DNA from: Acidimicrobiales bacterium
GTDB taxonomy: Bacteria > Actinomycetota > Acidimicrobiia > Acidimicrobiales > SZUA-35
DNA: 64,000 nt
Assembly (NCBI GenBank): GCA_024638815.1
Contig: JAHEJM010000006.1
Span: forward strand, 1-64,000
Direction: 5' to 3'
Position numbers and translations under genes: made by a program
The notes under the pieces: generated by a model
The model's input: only the letters and a program-made list of their open reading frames with translations
Databases searched by the model: none
What the model was told of the DNA's origin: nothing
Shown: in pieces, positions 16,831-24,855 of the stretch
Position numbering within the stretch: position 1 is the first letter of the stretch
Layout of the letters: the number at the start of each line of letters is the position of its first letter

Positions 16831-18057
16831 CTATGCCGACTCGGCGGCGGCCTGGGCGGCGTCGAAATCGGCCAGAGCCTCGTCGACCAGGTCGAACATG
16901 CGGGCGGTGCAGCTCTCCATCTCCACCGGCGGGGCGATCTCGGCCACGATACGCTCGGCGATCTCGGTGAAGGCCCGACCGGCCGGTGTGGCCGTGTCGT
17001 CATCGACCAGGGCAATCGGCTGACCGGCATCGCCCCCGGCCGACACCGCCGGCTCGATGGGAATCCGACCGATCAACTCCAGCCCGGCCTCGTCGGCCAG
17101 GGCTCGACCACCGCCGCTGCCGAACAACTCATGCCTGGACCCGTCGGGAGCCACGAAGACCGACATGTTCTCGATGACCCCGGCAACCCGCAGATACGAC
17201 TTTCGGGCCATCGACACGGCCCGGGCCGCCACCTTCTGAGCTGCGGTGGCCGGGGTGGTGACCACGATCATCTCGGCCCGAGGGATCATCCGGGCCAGAC
17301 CCATGGCCACATCGCCGGTACCGGGGGGCATATCGATCAGTATGTAGTCCAGATCGTCCGACCACGCCACGTCCTCAAGGAAGTGTTGAACCGCCCGGTT
17401 GAGCATGAGGCCGCGCCACAGCAGGGCGGAGTCCTCGTCCTCCACCAGCAAACCCATGGACACCACATCGAGCCGACCGTCACCTACCGCAATCGACTGG
17501 GGGGTGATGGCGGTGCGACCCCCGTCGTTGGCGGCCGCCAGGCGACCATCCACCCCCAACATGCGGGGGATGGAGAAACCCCAGATGTCGGCGTCGATCA
17601 CTCCCACGTTCAGGCCTCGTTTGGCCAGAGCGGCAGCCAGGTTGGCCGTCACCGACGACTTGCCCACGCCTCCCTTGCCCGAGGCGATGGCCAGGACCCG
17701 GGCCGTGGCCGGGATGGCGGTGTCGGGCGCCCGTTCCGCTGCGTTCTTGCGGGCCACGGCCATGGTTCGGGACTTCTCCTCGGCCGTCAGCTCGGTCCAG
17801 TCGATCTTCACCTTGGTTACACCCTCGAGCGACTCGATTCGGGCCTTGGTGTCGCGTTGGATCTGGGCCCTCAGCGGGCAACCGGAGGTGGTCAGGGCGA
17901 TCTTGACCGTCACCAGTCCGTCGTCGTCGATCCTGGCTCCCTTGGCCATGCCCAACTCGACGATGTTGCTTCCCAGTTCGGGATCGATGACACCGCGCAA
18001 CACGGCCATCACGTCATCAGCGGTGGGCTTGGGGCCGTCGTCTCGAGGGAGGGTCAT
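16831..18057 (-). CDS. mrp: Mrp/NBP35-family FeS carrier ATPase
   Basis: ATP-dependent scaffold/carrier for FeS clusters. The N-terminal MIP18/DUF59 domain (ADDVMAVLRGVIDPELGSNI...GCPLR) occupies residues 10-90. The deviant Walker A SGKGGVGKSS lies at about 125-134, and DYILIDMPPGTGD is the Walker B/switch. The family CxxC after ENMS is replaced by ENMSVFVAPDGSRHELFG, with no cysteines, as in mycobacterial Mrp, so cluster binding must differ. 408 aa, full length. It is convergent with the MscS-like gene and divergent from erpA. Confidence 0.92.
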   Translation of the reverse strand: MTLPRDDGPKPTADDVMAVLRGVIDPELGSNIVELGMAKGARIDDDGLVTVKIALTTSGCPLRAQIQRDTKARIESLEGVTKVKIDWTELTAEEKSRTMAVARKNAAERAPDTAIPATARVLAIASGKGGVGKSSVTANLAAALAKRGLNVGVIDADIWGFSIPRMLGVDGRLAAANDGGRTAITPQSIAVGDGRLDVVSMGLLVEDEDSALLWRGLMLNRAVQHFLEDVAWSDDLDYILIDMPPGTGDVAMGLARMIPRAEMIVVTTPATAAQKVAARAVSMARKSYLRVAGVIENMSVFVAPDGSRHELFGSGGGRALADEAGLELIGRIPIEPAVSAGGDAGQPIALVDDDTATPAGRAFTEIAERIVAEIAPPVEMESCTARMFDLVDEALADFDAAQAAAESA

Positions 18058-18119
18058 ACTGCTACCGTATGATGCCCGGCACGAAAATGGTGCCGGTTCG
18101 GGAACAGATCACGCCGATG

Positions 18120-18185
18120 CGTGGTTGAAATGGCCAGACCGGTACACTAATTTGCACTACGCGATTTTGCTAAATGTTGACCCGA
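18120..18185 (+). promoter_or_regulatory. AT-rich promoter-like stretch before erpA
   Basis: In the 167-bp gap between mrp and erpA lies the most AT-rich stretch nearby (TACACTAATTTGCACTACG, then GATTTTGCTAAATG). It includes TACACT at 18143-18148, a good actinobacterial -10 (TANNNT). No -35 at proper spacing is clear. Proposed only as a likely promoter zone for erpA. Confidence 0.3.
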
Positions 18186-18224
18186 TCGGAACAGTACCGG
18201 CGAGAGGTTTCTACGAGGTTCAGT

Positions 18225-18545
18225 GTGATTACAGTAACCGACTCAGCAGCCACCAAAGTCAAGGAACTCCTGGATCAGGAGAACGATCCCTCATTGGCGC
18301 TTCGGGTTGCAGTTCGCCCCGGCGGCTGCTCCGGATTCTCCTACGAGATGTTCTTCGACGGTGAGGCCGACGCCTCGGACCAGACCCGGGAGTTCGACGG
18401 CGTGAAGGTGGTGGTCGACCCTACGAGCGCCCAGCTTCTGCAGGGGGCCACCCTCGACTACAAGGACGGACTCCAGCAGACCGGCTTCTCCATCGACAAC
18501 CCGAATGCTCAGCGCACCTGTGGGTGCGGGCAATCCTTCTCATAG
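18225..18545 (+). CDS. erpA: A-type FeS cluster insertion protein (ErpA/IscA family)
   Basis: Delivers FeS clusters to apoproteins. GTG 18225 gives the family N-terminus (ITVTDSAATKVKELLDQE); the track start at 18174 precedes it without homology. Three conserved cysteines are present in RPGGCSGFSYEM and RTCGCGQSF. 106 aa is the standard length. GAGG lies a short distance upstream. Divergent from mrp, forming a small FeS maturation pair; followed by a strong terminator, so monocistronic. Confidence 0.92.
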   Translation: MITVTDSAATKVKELLDQENDPSLALRVAVRPGGCSGFSYEMFFDGEADASDQTREFDGVKVVVDPTSAQLLQGATLDYKDGLQQTGFSIDNPNAQRTCGCGQSFS

Positions 18546-18584
18546 ACTGCAGGCCGTACGTCGGCTACAAACTGAACAAGTCTT

Positions 18585-18629
18585 GAGTGCTGGTCCCTTG
18601 GTGGTTGGGACCGGCACTCATCTCTTTTT
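18585..18629 (+). terminator. Rho-independent terminator after erpA
   Basis: A 13-bp stem GAGTGCTGGTCCC / GGGACCGGCACTC (one G-U pair, 9-nt loop) is followed by ATCTCTTTTT. Placed 40 nt after the erpA stop, it is a canonical intrinsic terminator. Confidence 0.88.
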
Positions 18630-18671
18630 CCCTGATCCGATCCGGCGACCCTGTCGACGAACCCGCCCCGA

Positions 18672-19250
18672 TCAACCCAGCAGGCGGGAGGCGTTCTCGA
18701 TGTACTGGCCGTGACCGGGGGCCACCGACTTGATCCGGAACGACTTGACCTTGGCCGGGAGACCGGCGGGAACCGACTCCTCGGTGATGTGATCGCCGCC
18801 GAGCAAGGTGCGCTCCTGCTCCAGGACAAACGAGAATCGCCCATCGGATCCGTCGTCCACCGCAACCGCGGTGATGCGGAACTCGGTGGCGTCGATCTTG
18901 TACCCGTCGCCCAACACCTGGTCGGCGCCGTCGAACCCGGGAGGTGCCACCAGCTCGGCTCCGGTGCGTTCCTTGAGCACCTGGGCGCCGGCCGAGTAGG
19001 ACTCATCGGTATCGGTCAGGACGATCCAGCGGATACGGTCGCCGCCGCAGCCACAGAGAATCTCGAGATGGCGCTCGTCCATGGGGCCGGGGTCGACGAT
19101 CACGATCTCGTCGATGCCGATGAGGTAGGTGTTGAGTCCCGGTTCGCCGCCCTCGCCTTCGGAGGCGATCCTGCGAACCAGGGGGCTCAGGGCGCGAGCG
19201 ACACCTGGGGTGATCGGCGGCGGTGGTACGGGTTCTTCGGTTAGTGACAC
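18672..19250 (-). CDS. Metallo-beta-lactamase-fold protein lacking metal ligands
   Basis: Predicted MBL-fold protein of the LACTB2/glyoxalase II type. GTG 19250 follows AGGAG; the track ATG at 19286 is earlier. The fold is recognisable: NTYLIGIDEIVIVDPGP, a later LLGGDHI, and PGHGQYIENA near the end. The HxHxDH metal motif expected in the THTHxDHSxGA stretch instead reads TDTDESYSAGA, so all four ligands are replaced while the flanks align without gaps. At 192 aa it is a short version. It is probably not a standard hydrolase; a binding or scaffold role is possible. Confidence 0.75.
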   Translation of the reverse strand: MSLTEEPVPPPPITPGVARALSPLVRRIASEGEGGEPGLNTYLIGIDEIVIVDPGPMDERHLEILCGCGGDRIRWIVLTDTDESYSAGAQVLKERTGAELVAPPGFDGADQVLGDGYKIDATEFRITAVAVDDGSDGRFSFVLEQERTLLGGDHITEESVPAGLPAKVKSFRIKSVAPGHGQYIENASRLLG

Positions 19251-19294
19251 TACATCTCCTGTAGGCAATCGGGATTTCAACTGCAAACGGGGCG

Positions 19295-19804
19295 TCAGTT
19301 CAGCTCGGGGTGAGTTGAGGCCGACGCCGACCCTCGGGGAGAGTCCTTCGCGGTTGCGGTGACATCAACGACGTCACCACGATGGGCGGGGTTTCCGGTC
19401 GAGAACGGTGACCGTGGGGAGGCGGACCTCCGCAGCAGCGTCTCGAGCGATGAGATCGGATACAGGTGCTCCAGCCGGGATCCGACGACCGGTGCCAGCA
19501 ACCAACGAACCGGCGGAACGAACAACAACCCACCCAAAGCCGCGGTCAACAGGCCGGGCATGATCAACAGCCCGGCGCCGACCACCTGAAGTCCGGCGTC
19601 GACCAGGGGGCGGTCGGGGCCGGGAGATGTTTGGGGAACCAACAGGAGCGGAATCCGAGTGAACAGCAAACGGAATCCGAGCACGCTGCAGGCCAGCGCC
19701 ACCAGAACTACCAGAAACGGGTTGAACCGGCTAGCGGCAATGACAAAGAAGGCAAATTCAGCAAGAGTCGCCACGGCCAGAACCGAGGCGGACTTGGAGA
19801 ACAT
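19295..19804 (-). CDS. fxsA: FxsA-family membrane protein
   Basis: Small inner-membrane protein; in E. coli, overproduced FxsA relieves exclusion of phage T7 by F plasmids. TM segments lie at about residues 5-22, 27-45 and 68-100. The diagnostic PGLLTAALGGLLFVPPVRWLL is present. The C-terminal 50 residues are polar and variable. ATG 19804 sits close after GGAG. Downstream of it on the same strand is the MBL-fold gene (44-bp gap). Confidence 0.85.
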   Translation of the reverse strand: MFSKSASVLAVATLAEFAFFVIAASRFNPFLVVLVALACSVLGFRLLFTRIPLLLVPQTSPGPDRPLVDAGLQVVGAGLLIMPGLLTAALGGLLFVPPVRWLLAPVVGSRLEHLYPISSLETLLRRSASPRSPFSTGNPAHRGDVVDVTATAKDSPRGSASASTHPELN

Positions 19805-19895
19805 CGACTCCAGTCTACCGGGCACCGGGCCCAAGTCGCTCCGTAGATGCCCGGAGAGGGCCCGATCGGGCCTGTGATCGGTAGCCTGAGCATCA

Positions 19896-21239
19896 GTGTC
19901 ACGCCCCCCCTCCGTCGATCAGCTGGCTCGTTCCCTAGCCCATCACGGTCTGCCCCACCCCGTGCTGGTCGAGGTTGCACGACGGGCCATTGCACTCGAT
20001 CGGGTCGACCACGCCGACGAACTGGCCCGCCGGCGGGCTCGCCGAATGCTGGTTCCCGTCATCAACGCCACCGGGGTGCTGCTCCACACCAATCTGGGTC
20101 GGGCTCCCCTGGCAGTGGAAACGGCCGCCACCTACACCAACCTCGAGTTGAACCTGGCCACCGGCAAGCGGGGCAGCCGCCAGGCTGCCATCGGCGAGCT
20201 CCTGGCCACCGCCTGCGGGGCCGAGGCGGCCATGGTCGTGAACAACTGTGCCGGAGCCGTGCTGTTGACCCTGGCCGCCCTGGCCCAAGGCCGGGGTGTG
20301 GCAGTGGGCCGGGGCGAGATGGTCGAGATCGGAGGCGGGTTCCGCATCCCCGACGTCATGAACCAATCGGGGGCCCATCTGGTCGAGGTCGGGACCACCA
20401 ACCGGTCCCGGCTGTCGGACTATGTGGCCGCCGCCCACGCCGGGTCACCGTCCGGGCCGGCCGTCACCTCGAACCCCGCGGCCGGCCTGGCCATGGTGCT
20501 GAAGGTCCACCGTTCCAACTACAAGATCGTGGGCTTCACCGAGGACGTCTCGGTCCGGGAGCTGGCAGCCAGTCCCGACATTGCCGTGCCGGTGGTGGCC
20601 GACATCGGCTCCGGGCTGCTCGACCGATCCTGCCCCTGGCTCGACGGGCCGCCCCCGGGCTGGTTGGCCGATGAACCGGCGGTACGCCAGACCCTGGGCG
20701 ACGGAGCCGACCTGGTGCTGTTCAGTGGCGACAAGCTGTTCGGGGGCCCCCAGGCCGGCATCATCGCCGGCCGCCGCGACCTGGTGGAACGTTGCGGACA
20801 CCACCCCTTGGCCCGGGCTCTGCGTCCGGGCTCGCTGGTGATCCACGCCCTGCAGCAGGTCACCTTGGCCTACCTCGACCGACGGGGCGAGGATATCCCG
20901 CTATGGCGCATGGTGGCCGCCACCACCGATGAACTCGAGCAGCGGTCAGAGGCCATCGTGGCCCGTATCGAGGCCCGGGCCGGCGCCTCGCAGCCGGCAC
21001 CCCTCTCCATCACGGCCGGTCCAACCGAGGCGGTCCCCGGCGGCGGCACACTGCCCACGGTCATCCTGCCCAGCCACGGGCTGAGGGTCGACGGCGACAT
21101 CACCGAGCAACTCCGAAACCGCGACCGCCCCATCATCGCCCGGGTCGAGGAAGCCAGCACCGTCATCGACCTCCGAACGGTGGATCGGCTCGACGACGCC
21201 GAACTCACCGCCGCGCTCATGAGCAGTTGTGGCCAATGA
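19896..21239 (+). CDS. selA: L-seryl-tRNA(Sec) selenium transferase
   Basis: PLP enzyme that converts Ser-tRNA(Sec) to Sec-tRNA(Sec) using selenophosphate. Conserved blocks: NATGVLLHTNLGRAPL (about residues 53-68), the SRQAAIGELLATACGAEAAMVVNNCAGAVLL segment, VLKVHRSNYKIVGFTE, and the PLP lysine in FSGDKLFGGPQAG. 447 aa, normal length. Start GTG 19896. It overlaps selB by 4 nt (ATGA), so they are coupled. No tRNA-Sec (selC) or selD is visible in this window. Confidence 0.94.
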   Translation: MSRPPSVDQLARSLAHHGLPHPVLVEVARRAIALDRVDHADELARRRARRMLVPVINATGVLLHTNLGRAPLAVETAATYTNLELNLATGKRGSRQAAIGELLATACGAEAAMVVNNCAGAVLLTLAALAQGRGVAVGRGEMVEIGGGFRIPDVMNQSGAHLVEVGTTNRSRLSDYVAAAHAGSPSGPAVTSNPAAGLAMVLKVHRSNYKIVGFTEDVSVRELAASPDIAVPVVADIGSGLLDRSCPWLDGPPPGWLADEPAVRQTLGDGADLVLFSGDKLFGGPQAGIIAGRRDLVERCGHHPLARALRPGSLVIHALQQVTLAYLDRRGEDIPLWRMVAATTDELEQRSEAIVARIEARAGASQPAPLSITAGPTEAVPGGGTLPTVILPSHGLRVDGDITEQLRNRDRPIIARVEEASTVIDLRTVDRLDDAELTAALMSSCGQ

Positions 21240-22954
21240 CCGTCATCGCCACTGCAGGACACGTCGACCACGGCAAGTCGACCTTGGTCAAGGCGCTCAC
21301 CGGTATCGACCCCGATCGCTGGGACGAGGAGAAGGCCCGCGGCCTCACCATCGATCTGGGCTTTGCCAACACCGTGCTGCCGTCGGGCCAACCGCTGTCG
21401 CTGGTGGACGTGCCCGGCCATGTGCGGTTCCTCCGCAACATGCTGGCCGGGGTGGGGAGCGTGGACGCCTGCCTGTTCGTGGTGGCCGCCACCGAGGGGT
21501 GGAAGCCCCAGTCGGAGGAGCATTTGCGCATCCTCGACCTGCTTGGTCTGCAGCATGGGGTGATTGCCCTGACCAAGGTCGACCAGGTCGATGACGACCT
21601 GCTGGAGCTGGCCCACCTCGATGTGGAGGAGCACGTGGTCGGCACCTTCCTGGCCGGCGCCGAGGTCATCGATGTCGCCGCCATCGAGCATCGGGGGGTG
21701 AACGAGGTTGCCGTCGCCCTGGACCGCCTCGTGGCCGGTGACACCGCTCATCGGGACGAACGCACCCCAAGACTATGGGTCGACCGCTCGTTCGCACCGG
21801 CCGGGGTGGGTACCGTGGTCACCGGCACGCTGACCGGCGCCTCGTTGTCGGTGGGCGACTCGCTGACCGTGGCCGGCGCCGGGCCCGATCGCCCGACGGT
21901 CCGCATCCGCGGCCTGCAAAGCCACCACCGGGATCTGGACCGGGTCGGCCCGGCCAACCGGGTGGCGGTGAACCTGGTGGGTATCAGCCACGGCGACATC
22001 GCCCGGGGCGATGTGCTGGTCGAGGAGCACGACTGGCACTTCACCACCACCGTCGACGCCGAATTGACCGTGCTCGACCGCCTCGACCACGCCGTGTCCC
22101 GGCGCGGCGCCTACGCCGCCTACATCGGCTCCGGCGAATTCCCGGTCCGGCTGCGGGTCATCGGGGCCGGTGAGATCGGCCCCGGCGAGCGAGGACCGGT
22201 TCGTCTCCATCTTCCCCGGCCCCTACCGCTGGTCCCCGGCGACCGCTTCATCCTGCGGGAGAGCGGTCGGTACGAGACCGTGGGCGGCGGCCATATCCTC
22301 GATGTCGATCCCGTGCTGCCGGCGTCCAGGGCCCGACCCGACCTGTCGGTGCAACGGGTGGTGGCCGAGCGAGGCTGGGTCAAGGCCGCGACCCTGACCC
22401 GACTGACCGGGCAGACGGTCGGACCCACCATCGGCGACTGGGTGGTCGATCCAACCGCCCTGGCTGAAACCACCGCCGAGGTGACCAAGGCGGTGGAAGC
22501 GGCGGGCGCCCTCGGCCTCGATCTGGCCGGCCTGGATGCCCGGCAACGGGCTGTGGTCGACAACGACGACACCTTCACCGTCGACAACGGACGAGTGACG
22601 ATCGGGCCTCGGGTCGATCCCCTGGCCGGTCACCCATGGATCGCCGAGCTGGAGGCCGAACCGTTCAGCCCCCCGGGCCCCGACGGCGTGGACCGGGGCG
22701 AGGTCAGGGAACTCGTCCGTCGCAGTCTGGTGGTGGAGCAGGACGGTGTCCACTTCGCCCCGGCGGCGGTCGAAAAGGCACGGCAGCTCCTGCGGTCACG
22801 CTTCGAGCAGCAGCCCGAGGGCCTGACCGTGGCCGAGATCCGGGACATGCTGCAAACGAGCAGGAAGTACGTTCTGGCCCTTTTGGCCTATCTGGACAAC
22901 AACGGCATGACCCGTCGGCGCGGCGACTTCCGCATTCCCGGGCCCCGCCTGTAG
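21236..22954 (+). CDS. selB: Selenocysteine-specific elongation factor
   Basis: GTPase that brings Sec-tRNA(Sec) to UGA codons marked by a SECIS element. The real start is ATG 21236, overlapping the selA stop (ATGA). G1 GHVDHGKST, G2 region GLTIDLGFA, G3 DVPGH and G4 TKVDQ are intact. EF-Tu-like beta domains follow, then C-terminal winged helices (about residues 380-572), ending in a SECIS-binding-type helix (LTVAEIRDMLQTSRKYVLALL). 572 aa fits bacterial SelB. Confidence 0.94.
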   Translation: MTVIATAGHVDHGKSTLVKALTGIDPDRWDEEKARGLTIDLGFANTVLPSGQPLSLVDVPGHVRFLRNMLAGVGSVDACLFVVAATEGWKPQSEEHLRILDLLGLQHGVIALTKVDQVDDDLLELAHLDVEEHVVGTFLAGAEVIDVAAIEHRGVNEVAVALDRLVAGDTAHRDERTPRLWVDRSFAPAGVGTVVTGTLTGASLSVGDSLTVAGAGPDRPTVRIRGLQSHHRDLDRVGPANRVAVNLVGISHGDIARGDVLVEEHDWHFTTTVDAELTVLDRLDHAVSRRGAYAAYIGSGEFPVRLRVIGAGEIGPGERGPVRLHLPRPLPLVPGDRFILRESGRYETVGGGHILDVDPVLPASRARPDLSVQRVVAERGWVKAATLTRLTGQTVGPTIGDWVVDPTALAETTAEVTKAVEAAGALGLDLAGLDARQRAVVDNDDTFTVDNGRVTIGPRVDPLAGHPWIAELEAEPFSPPGPDGVDRGEVRELVRRSLVVEQDGVHFAPAAVEKARQLLRSRFEQQPEGLTVAEIRDMLQTSRKYVLALLAYLDNNGMTRRRGDFRIPGPRL

Positions 22955-22976
22955 GTCGACGGGGCCAGGCCGGGTC

Positions 22977-23294
22977 CTAGGCGCCGGTGTTGGCGGCGAG
23001 CACCAGTTCCTTGCGCTCCTTGGCCGTCAAGCCGCCCCAGATGCCGTGCTGTTCGCCGATGTTGAGGGCGTAATCACGGCATTGACGCAGCACCGGGCAT
23101 TGCTCGCAGATCTCCTTGGCCCGAGCCTCCCGCCGACGCTTGTCGATCCGACGCTCGAGGCGGGACGGAGGGAAGAAGATGGCGTGATTCGGGCCCTTGC
23201 ACGCCGCCTTGTCCTGCCACTCACTCCGATCGAGACCACCAGAACGGCCCAGCTCGATCACCCGGCTCGCATTCAGTGGATGCCTGACGGCCAC
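22977..23294 (-). CDS. WhiB-family FeS transcription regulator
   Basis: 4Fe-4S redox-sensing or developmental regulator. Four cysteines: one in DKAACKGPN, then ICEQCPVLRQCRDYAL. The hallmark GIWGGLTAKERKEL follows, with a basic tail region. 105 aa is normal. GTG 23294 follows AAAGGGGGA. The long N-terminus before the first Cys and the DKRRREARAKEICEQC stretch resemble the WhiB1/WhiB2 group, but subfamily is uncertain. It is convergent with selB (22-bp gap). Confidence 0.9.
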   Translation of the reverse strand: MAVRHPLNASRVIELGRSGGLDRSEWQDKAACKGPNHAIFFPPSRLERRIDKRRREARAKEICEQCPVLRQCRDYALNIGEQHGIWGGLTAKERKELVLAANTGA

Positions 23295-23362
23295 AATGAC
23301 GTCCCCCTTTGTCCGTTTGTGACGATTTTTTCCTTATTCCAGAGAGTCCGCATTCCCGGAGA

Positions 23363-23411
23363 TTGTCGAACCCTGGTCGTTGCCCAACAATCTATCCCGG
23401 TCGTTCGACAA
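23363..23411. promoter_or_regulatory. Inverted repeat upstream of whiB
   Basis: TTGTCGAAC (23363-23371) and GTTCGACAA (23403-23411) form a perfect 9-bp inverted repeat with 31 nt between, about 70-120 bp upstream of the whiB start. The half-sites resemble those of actinobacterial LexA boxes, but the spacing (31 instead of 4) does not. It could be a pair of regulator half-sites or an mRNA leader hairpin. Confidence 0.4.
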
Positions 23412-23463
23412 CCCACGTGATGGCGCAGCGTACCGTATGGAGTGAACGGGTCAACAGGTAAAC

Positions 23464-24855
23464 CTACCGTTTCTCCCGGTAGTCCCTGGCGCCACCCTCC
23501 TCGGGTTCGACCTCCAGCAGCAGCCGACTGATTCCCACCACCCGGACCCGGCCCCCCTTCTCCACCGGGGTGGCCCGATTGGTGAAGGCTCGCCAGGTCA
23601 CTTCTCGGATTTTGACCGTGCCCTCCGGATCGACCCCGGTCACCGCCTCACCCAACTCGCCGATCATCCATTGACGACCGATGGTGGGGGTCGAGAAGCG
23701 GGTTCGAACCATGGACGGCATACCGGTGTAGGCATAGAGCACGGCACCGATGATGGCGGCCAGGGCCGTGATCCACGACATGGTCACCCCGTCATAGAGG
23801 AACCAGGTGCCGACGACGAAGCCGACCAGCCCGACGATGGTGTAGAACCGGGGCACGTTGGTCTGGATGTCGATGGCGAGGAAGAACATGCTCACCAGCA
23901 GCAGGGCGATGGCCCACCATCGTGTGGGAAGGGAGGCCAACCCGTAGCCGCCCAGTGCGAGTAGGACCGCTCCGATCACGCCGGCCACGCCTACACCGGC
24001 CACGAACAGCTCGAAGACCAGGATGGCCAAGCCCATGGTGAAGAACAGATAGGCCACCTCGGGGCTGCCCACCGTGTGGAACATCTGGGATGTCAACGGC
24101 AGGCCGGTGAGGAAGACCGAGCTCCGAGGCACGGTGGCGATGGTCCCGTCGGCGTTGCGGCAGACGAAGACTTCGAAGCCGTCGAATTGGGCTGCGAAGG
24201 CACCGATGGACACGATGTCGGACAGGGGACCCACGGCCAATCCGGCCTGGACCGCCTCGTCGGCCGAGAACACCGAGGTTTCCAGCCGGGTGGACGCGTC
24301 GCCAAACGGTTCACCCCAGTCCGCCGGAAGGCGGCGGGTTCCGGTGGCTCCGATGGTGGAGTTGGGAGTGATGGCGATGCGGTCGGCAACCGTGGCCAGC
24401 TCGGCCGCTCCCCCTCGAGCCGTCGAACCCGACTGACCGACCCAGAGCCCGATAGGCAGTCGGGAGTCCCTCAGACGGCTGGCGAACTCGACGAACTCGG
24501 CGTCGTTCAGCACCGAACCCCTGCTGTTGACCCGGAGCACGAAGCCGATGGTGTTGTCATCGGCCTCGGCCCGGGACAGCTCGTCGAGCACGTAATCGGC
24601 GACCACCGGGTCGATCAATCCGGCCACCTTGACCACTCGGATCCGGGAGTCGGCGACGGGCACCGTGGACAGATCGGTGGGACAGGACTCGATCTCCTCG
24701 GTCGAACCGGAGCCCTCCTGGGCCGCAGCCGGCGTCGTCATCGCAAGCGTGGCCGACAGCGCGGCCAGGACCAGCAGGCCGAATGCCACAGTCAGCGAAG
24801 GGAGGCGAACCAGTAGCCTCGAAGTTGGTGACTGCGCAAGACTTTTTCGCCGCAT
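23464..24855 (-). CDS. NfeD-like membrane protein with degenerate ClpP/SppA-type domain
   Basis: NfeD/long-stomatin-operon protein. A signal peptide (residues 1-46, ending PAAAQEG) is followed by a ClpP-fold domain (about 65-215), then four to five TM helices (about 260-380) and an OB-fold NfeD domain (about 395-455). In active homologues the serine lies in AASAG before the AAD...APGT.IGA stretch. Here the aligned segment reads STARGGAAELATVADRI and NSTIGATG, so Ser is Gly and no clear catalytic Lys follows. Start ATG 24855 follows GAGGA. The 5' end overlaps the start of the divergent ArsA-like gene by about 28 bp. Confidence 0.8.
   Translation of the reverse strand: MRRKSLAQSPTSRLLVRLPSLTVAFGLLVLAALSATLAMTTPAAAQEGSGSTEEIESCPTDLSTVPVADSRIRVVKVAGLIDPVVADYVLDELSRAEADDNTIGFVLRVNSRGSVLNDAEFVEFASRLRDSRLPIGLWVGQSGSTARGGAAELATVADRIAITPNSTIGATGTRRLPADWGEPFGDASTRLETSVFSADEAVQAGLAVGPLSDIVSIGAFAAQFDGFEVFVCRNADGTIATVPRSSVFLTGLPLTSQMFHTVGSPEVAYLFFTMGLAILVFELFVAGVGVAGVIGAVLLALGGYGLASLPTRWWAIALLLVSMFFLAIDIQTNVPRFYTIVGLVGFVVGTWFLYDGVTMSWITALAAIIGAVLYAYTGMPSMVRTRFSTPTIGRQWMIGELGEAVTGVDPEGTVKIREVTWRAFTNRATPVEKGGRVRVVGISRLLLEVEPEEGGARDYREKR

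Noticed and set aside
19835-19895. tRNA-Sec (selC) near selA
   Set aside because: No cloverleaf with a long acceptor/T arm or TCA anticodon context could be drawn in the gaps around selA-selB.
23363-23411. LexA/SOS box upstream of whiB
   Set aside because: The half-sites match, but spacing is 31 nt instead of 4, so a standard LexA site is excluded.
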